From Rhizobium sp. 18065 (GTDB taxonomy: Bacteria > Pseudomonadota > Alphaproteobacteria > Rhizobiales > Rhizobiaceae): a DNA stretch of 64,000 nt. The DNA is taken from NCBI RefSeq assembly GCF_902706095.1, contig NZ_CACSJP010000002.1:1-64000 (forward strand), in the 5' to 3' direction. The notes beneath the pieces were generated by a model. That model worked only from the letters and a program-made list of their open reading frames with translations. It was not told where the DNA came from and made no database searches. The translations under genes and the position numbers were made by a program. This document shows, piece after piece, positions 60,672-64,000 of the stretch (its first letter is position 1; each line of letters begins with the position of its first letter).

Positions 60672-61622
60672 TCACCCGAGCCGGATGCGCGGATCGACGA
60701 GCGCGACCAAAATGTCGGCGATGAGGCTGCCGGTGAGCACAAGGATGGCGGAGAACATCAACAGGCCCATCACAACCGGATAGTCGTGATAGCCCAGGCT
60801 ATCGAGAAAAAGTCGGCCCATGCCCGGCCACGTGAAGACGGTCTCGGTGACGAGGGCGCCGCCCAGAATCGTCGGAAGCTGCAGGCCGGCGAGCGTGATC
60901 ATCGGCAGCAGCGCATTGCCGACCACATGCTTAATCAGAACCCGGCGCGGTGTTAGACCCTTGGCGCGGGCCGTTCGGACGAAATCCTGGTTGATGACGT
61001 CGAGCGTGGCTGTGCGCATGTAGCGGCTCCACACCGCGATATTGACCAACGCCAGCACGAGGCTCGGCATCACCAGATGAATGGCGTAGTCATAGAAGGA
61101 CTGGTCGCCGATTGTATACATGTTACCGGCTGGCAGCCATTTCAGCTTCAGCGCGAAGACGTAAATGGCGACAAGGCCGAACCAGAACGTTGGGATCGAC
61201 AGCGCCACCATGGCCCCGATGGTCGCTGTATAGTCGAACAGCGAATAACGCTTCGTGGCGCCCTTGATGCCGATCCAGGTCCCGATCAGGATCGAGACGA
61301 GGGTGGACGTAACCATCAGAAGAAGCGTGGCGAAGAGATGCCCCGAGATGATGTCAAGCACGGGTCGCTGGTCCCGGTAGGACGTGCCCCAGTCTCCCCG
61401 CAACAGCCGCCAGGCCCACTCGAGATACTGGATCGGCAGGGGGCGATCGAGTCCCATCTGCTGGGCGATGCGGTCCAGCGCCTCGCGCGTCATGCCGGGG
61501 GTCAGCGCAAATTGCGACAGCGGGCCACCGGGCGCGAGATTGAGAACGGCGAAGCCGATGATCGAGACAAGCACGAGCAACACGAGGCTCTGCCAGAGGC
61601 GGTTCAGAAGATAGGCGAACAT
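60672..61622 (-). CDS. Peptide/nickel-type ABC transporter permease (DppB type)
   Basis: A 316-residue permease of the DppB/OppB family; start 'MFAYLLNRLWQSLVLLVLVS' at 61622. The long frame above adds 15 residues that overlap the intergenic hairpin and are not family-like. 'GPLSQFALTPGMTREALDRI' and the EAA loop 'LIKHVVGNALLPMITLAGLQ' are present; about six helices. Partner of the DppC gene; separated from it by 42 bases. No cognate ATPase gene (DppD/DppF) lies in this operon within the window. Confidence 0.93.
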   Translation of the reverse strand: MFAYLLNRLWQSLVLLVLVSIIGFAVLNLAPGGPLSQFALTPGMTREALDRIAQQMGLDRPLPIQYLEWAWRLLRGDWGTSYRDQRPVLDIISGHLFATLLLMVTSTLVSILIGTWIGIKGATKRYSLFDYTATIGAMVALSIPTFWFGLVAIYVFALKLKWLPAGNMYTIGDQSFYDYAIHLVMPSLVLALVNIAVWSRYMRTATLDVINQDFVRTARAKGLTPRRVLIKHVVGNALLPMITLAGLQLPTILGGALVTETVFTWPGMGRLFLDSLGYHDYPVVMGLLMFSAILVLTGSLIADILVALVDPRIRLG

Positions 61623-61712
61623 GGGTGGTGCTCCGGGTCGGTCCAGGCCGTGTTCCGTTGGAAACATGCCTTGGGACAGCCAAAGGGATCGTCGGCGCCG
61701 GCCGGCTGAGGC

Positions 61713-61732
61713 GCGACTCCTTGCGGAGCCGC
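61713..61732 (-). promoter_or_regulatory. Post-binding-protein hairpin
   Basis: On the minus strand GCGGCTCC, loop GCAA, GGAGTCGC form an 8-bp stem with one G-T pair. It lies between the binding-protein stop (61794) and the dppB start (61622), as in the four other ABC operons of the window. Confidence 0.45.
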
Positions 61733-61793
61733 CCCTTTCCGGACGTCACGACGCTACGGGTCGGGCCTGTTGTAGACCCGCCCGTTGCGGCGA

Positions 61794-63458
61794 TCAGCTG
61801 AGGTTCCAGCTTCCGACATTCCAGGTGTCGATACGGGTGTTGATGTTGAACACAACGTTCTCGACACCCTGCTTGTGGCCGCGCACCGTGGCATACTGGA
61901 AGAGTGGCAGGAACGGCAGCTCCTCGCGCATGATCTCCTGGATCCTGAGATAGGCCGCCTTGCGCTCTTCCGGCACGAAGAGGCTGCCGCCCTTGGCCAG
62001 AAGTTCGTCCACTTCCGTATTGGCGAACTGCCAGGTGTTCTGGCCGGAGCCACCCTTGGCCGGGCTGGAGGTGGAGCGGAAGAAGTCCGACGTGTCCGGG
62101 TCCGGACCGGTGAGGAAATCAAGCCCGACGATCACTGTGTCGAACTTTGACAGCATCCAGTAGTCGCCCCACATGACGGCTGGCGGCAGGTTGGAAATGG
62201 TCATCTCCACTTCGAGTTCCTTGAACGACTGCTGCATGTATTGCTGCACCTGTTCGCGAATGTGGTTGCCTGCCGTGGTCGAGCAAGTGAAGGCGAGCTT
62301 CACTCCGTCCTTGGCGCGAATGCCGTCGTCGCCTGCCACCCAGCCAGCTTCGTCCAGAATTGCCTTGGCCTTCTCCATCGAATACTCGTGTTTCGGAAGG
62401 TCCGGATTGTAGTAGAAGGACTGCTGCGGCACGTAGCTCTCGGTCGGCGACGGCAGACCGTAATAGAGCGCGTCGATGATCGTCTGCTTGTCAATGGCGT
62501 GGTAGAGCGCCTCGCGAACCTTCGGGTCCTTGAACTGCGGCCGTTCCATGTTGAAGGTGAAGGATTCGACCGTCGAACCCGGCACCACCGTGACGACCTT
62601 GCCCTCCAGCGCCTTCGCCTCGTCATAGTGATCCGGCGTGATCCACTGCAGGCCGACCACATCGATGTCGCCGGTCTTGAATTGCGTGTACATGACGTTG
62701 AGATCAGGCACGTATTTGTAGATCAGCTTTTCGATATGCGGGCCATCGGCGAAATAGTCTCTATTGGCCTCCAGCAGGATATAGTCGCCGGCGACGCGCT
62801 CCTTCCATTTGAACGGGCCGGTTCCGACCGGCGCGTTGTTGTAAGGCGCAGTATTCTTGTCGGCTGCGGCACCCAGAACGTGCTTCGGCGTAATGAAGGT
62901 AGAGGCGAGGATCGACGGATAGGGCGCAAATGGCTTCTCCATCTTCCAGGTTATTTCCGTCGGAGTCACGACTGTCAGCTCGCGAACATATTCATGACCG
63001 GTCTTGCGCCAGGAGCGGAAATTCGGATCCACCAACAACTCGAGCGTGAATTTCACGTCTTCGGCGGTGAACGGCGTGCCGTCATGCCACTTCACGTCGT
63101 CGCGCAACTTCACTTTCCAGGAGAGGCCATCGGCGGAAATACCGCCGTTTTCGACCGTCGGGACCTCGGCGGCCAGCGCTGCGACGAAGGCACCCTTCTC
63201 ATCAACATAGAAGAGCGGGTCGAAGATGCTGAAATGAATGCCTTCGTCGACCTCAATATGCGGCATATGCGGATTGAAGACGGTTGGCTCCTGAGAGAAG
63301 CCAACAGTTAGCTGGCCTTTCGGCGTCTTTGCTTCCTGGGCGAACGCACGCGTGAGCCCGGGAAGGCCGGTCATCACGAAGCCCGAGGCACCAAGAGCGA
63401 GAAGGCCGAGCGCCTGGCGGCGTGTTGTATTCATGAACGTTTTTTTCTGGTCGGACAT
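61794..63458 (-). CDS. Peptide-type ABC transporter substrate-binding protein (Tat-exported)
   Basis: A 554-residue SBP_bac_5 protein; start 'MSDQKKTFMNTTRRQ' at 63458 (AAAGGGGAAC upstream). It has a twin-arginine signal ('NTTRRQALGLLALGASGFVM', cleavage after 'RAFA'), then 'KGQLTVGFSQEPTVFNPHMP' and 'KEVREALYHAIDKQTIIDAL'-like SBP_bac_5 signature ('PKVREALYHAIDKQTI'). It first feeds DppB and DppC. The large size and type allow dipeptides, opines, nickel chelates or other medium-sized solutes. Confidence 0.92.
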   Translation of the reverse strand: MSDQKKTFMNTTRRQALGLLALGASGFVMTGLPGLTRAFAQEAKTPKGQLTVGFSQEPTVFNPHMPHIEVDEGIHFSIFDPLFYVDEKGAFVAALAAEVPTVENGGISADGLSWKVKLRDDVKWHDGTPFTAEDVKFTLELLVDPNFRSWRKTGHEYVRELTVVTPTEITWKMEKPFAPYPSILASTFITPKHVLGAAADKNTAPYNNAPVGTGPFKWKERVAGDYILLEANRDYFADGPHIEKLIYKYVPDLNVMYTQFKTGDIDVVGLQWITPDHYDEAKALEGKVVTVVPGSTVESFTFNMERPQFKDPKVREALYHAIDKQTIIDALYYGLPSPTESYVPQQSFYYNPDLPKHEYSMEKAKAILDEAGWVAGDDGIRAKDGVKLAFTCSTTAGNHIREQVQQYMQQSFKELEVEMTISNLPPAVMWGDYWMLSKFDTVIVGLDFLTGPDPDTSDFFRSTSSPAKGGSGQNTWQFANTEVDELLAKGGSLFVPEERKAAYLRIQEIMREELPFLPLFQYATVRGHKQGVENVVFNINTRIDTWNVGSWNLS

Positions 63459-63595
63459 TTTGTTCCCCTTTATCCGATGGATTGGCATTGATCTCTCGTC
63501 GTTCAATCCGCCTCTGCGGGCGGTAAAGCCTCCCGACGGCAGTTACCTGCCGGCACGCATCGGAAACGGGCGGTCAGGCCGCCTGCCTCCTCTCT

Positions 63596-64000
63596 TCAGA
63601 AGCCGCTGATCAGCTCAATCTTCGAGCCATCGGAAAATCGGCTGAAACGGAAATCGTGGCGATCAACGATTGGATTACGACCCGTGACAATATCGGCCAT
63701 CAGGCGACCGGCGGCCGGGCCAATGCCGAAGCCATGGCCGGAAAAACCGGTCGCGACATGAAAACCTGGTATCGAATTGATGGCATCGATAACCGGAATG
63801 GCATCCGGCGTCACATCGATCATGCCTCCCCAGCGTTGCGTGATCTCGGCCTTGCCGAACACCGGGAACGCTTCCGACAGGCGCTTGAGGGCCTCGTCGG
63901 CCATGGCTTTAGAAGGAACGGGATCGAGCACGCGGTTGTATTCGAAGGGCGAGGCCTCATCGAGTGCCCAGTGACGCGGGATGCGGGCCTCGTCGAAAAA
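63596..64000 (-). CDS. DAO-family FAD-dependent oxidoreductase, C-terminal part (cut by window end)
   Basis: The minus-strand frame is open from 63598 to the last base, so the N-terminal FAD domain lies beyond the window. The visible 135 residues ('RVLDPVPSKAMADEALKRLS', 'RWGGMIDVTPDAIPVIDAIN', 'HVATGFSGHGFGIGPAAGRL') are the C-terminus of a DAO-superfamily oxidase, third of its kind in 12 kb. It sits upstream of the Tat-exported binding-protein gene, so it is probably in the same operon. Confidence 0.87.
   Translation of the reverse strand, partial: FFDEARIPRHWALDEASPFEYNRVLDPVPSKAMADEALKRLSEAFPVFGKAEITQRWGGMIDVTPDAIPVIDAINSIPGFHVATGFSGHGFGIGPAAGRLMADIVTGRNPIVDRHDFRFSRFSDGSKIELISGF

Overview
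The window is GC-rich and gene-dense and looks like an accessory replicon (megaplasmid or chromid) or a catabolic region of an alphaproteobacterium, most likely a member of the Rhizobiaceae. The basis is the gene style: many solute-importer operons, each next to its own LacI or LysR regulator; ATGA stop/start overlaps inside operons; RraA, GlcG/HbpS, DUF1028 and flavin oxidoreductase genes; and IS630, IS21, IS3 and group II intron debris. No rRNA, tRNA, replication or housekeeping gene was found. The species call is inference.

Layout. 1-350: tail of an AraC-type regulator cut by the window edge. 870-6170: ribose-type sugar ABC importer with a GlcG/HbpS-like protein and a divergent GntR-like LacI regulator. 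6190-12730: L-idonate/ketogluconate/gluconate catabolism (SMP-30 lactonase, L-idonate dehydrogenase, 2-hydroxyacid dehydrogenase, gluconate 5-dehydrogenase, gluconokinase, a beta-hydroxyacid dehydrogenase, a small orphan protein, LacI regulator). 12780-16670: TRAP transporter and a third GntR-like regulator. The three regulators share a GTTATCGATAAC-type operator, so these blocks probably form one sugar-acid regulon. 17466-23240: SDR, polar amino acid ABC importer and RraA aldolase in one operon, with a divergent LysR gene. 23260-29250: aminotransferase, PxpABC-type 5-oxoprolinase subunits, a separate biotin carboxylase and two biotin-carrier-like proteins, one lacking the biotin lysine. 29787-39530: nucleoside hydrolase, polyamine-type ABC importer with fused permeases, M20 deacylase, GH3 beta-glucosidase and LysR.

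39812-49553: an oxidoreductase island (flavin monooxygenase, RidA, DUF1028, SRPBCC, VOC, DJ-1/PfpI, zinc-type quinone reductase, Old Yellow Enzyme, a frameshifted royal-jelly/yellow-type protein) with two LysR genes. 49834-51800: a mobile-element graveyard, with an IS630 transposase interrupted by the 3' end of a group II intron (recognisable domain V), an IS21 istB tail, an IS3 fragment and a decayed LacI gene. 52071-58006: amino acid ABC importer whose permease and ATPase are one polypeptide, with a Gfo/Idh/MocA dehydrogenase, a DAO-type oxidase and a divergent LacI regulator facing two perfect GAGACCGGTCTC operators. 57990-64000: peptide-type ABC importer (binding protein and two permeases, no ATPase in view), two DAO-type oxidases (one cut by the edge) and a cupin.

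The common theme is import followed by oxidation of sugar acids, amino acids, lactams and amines. Five binding-protein genes are each followed by a hairpin before the next gene of the operon, a recurrent design consistent with keeping the binding protein in excess. The least explained pieces are the split biotin-dependent PxpBC-like carboxylase set, the shared-operator regulon, the permease-ATPase fusion and the FMO-RidA-DUF1028 island.
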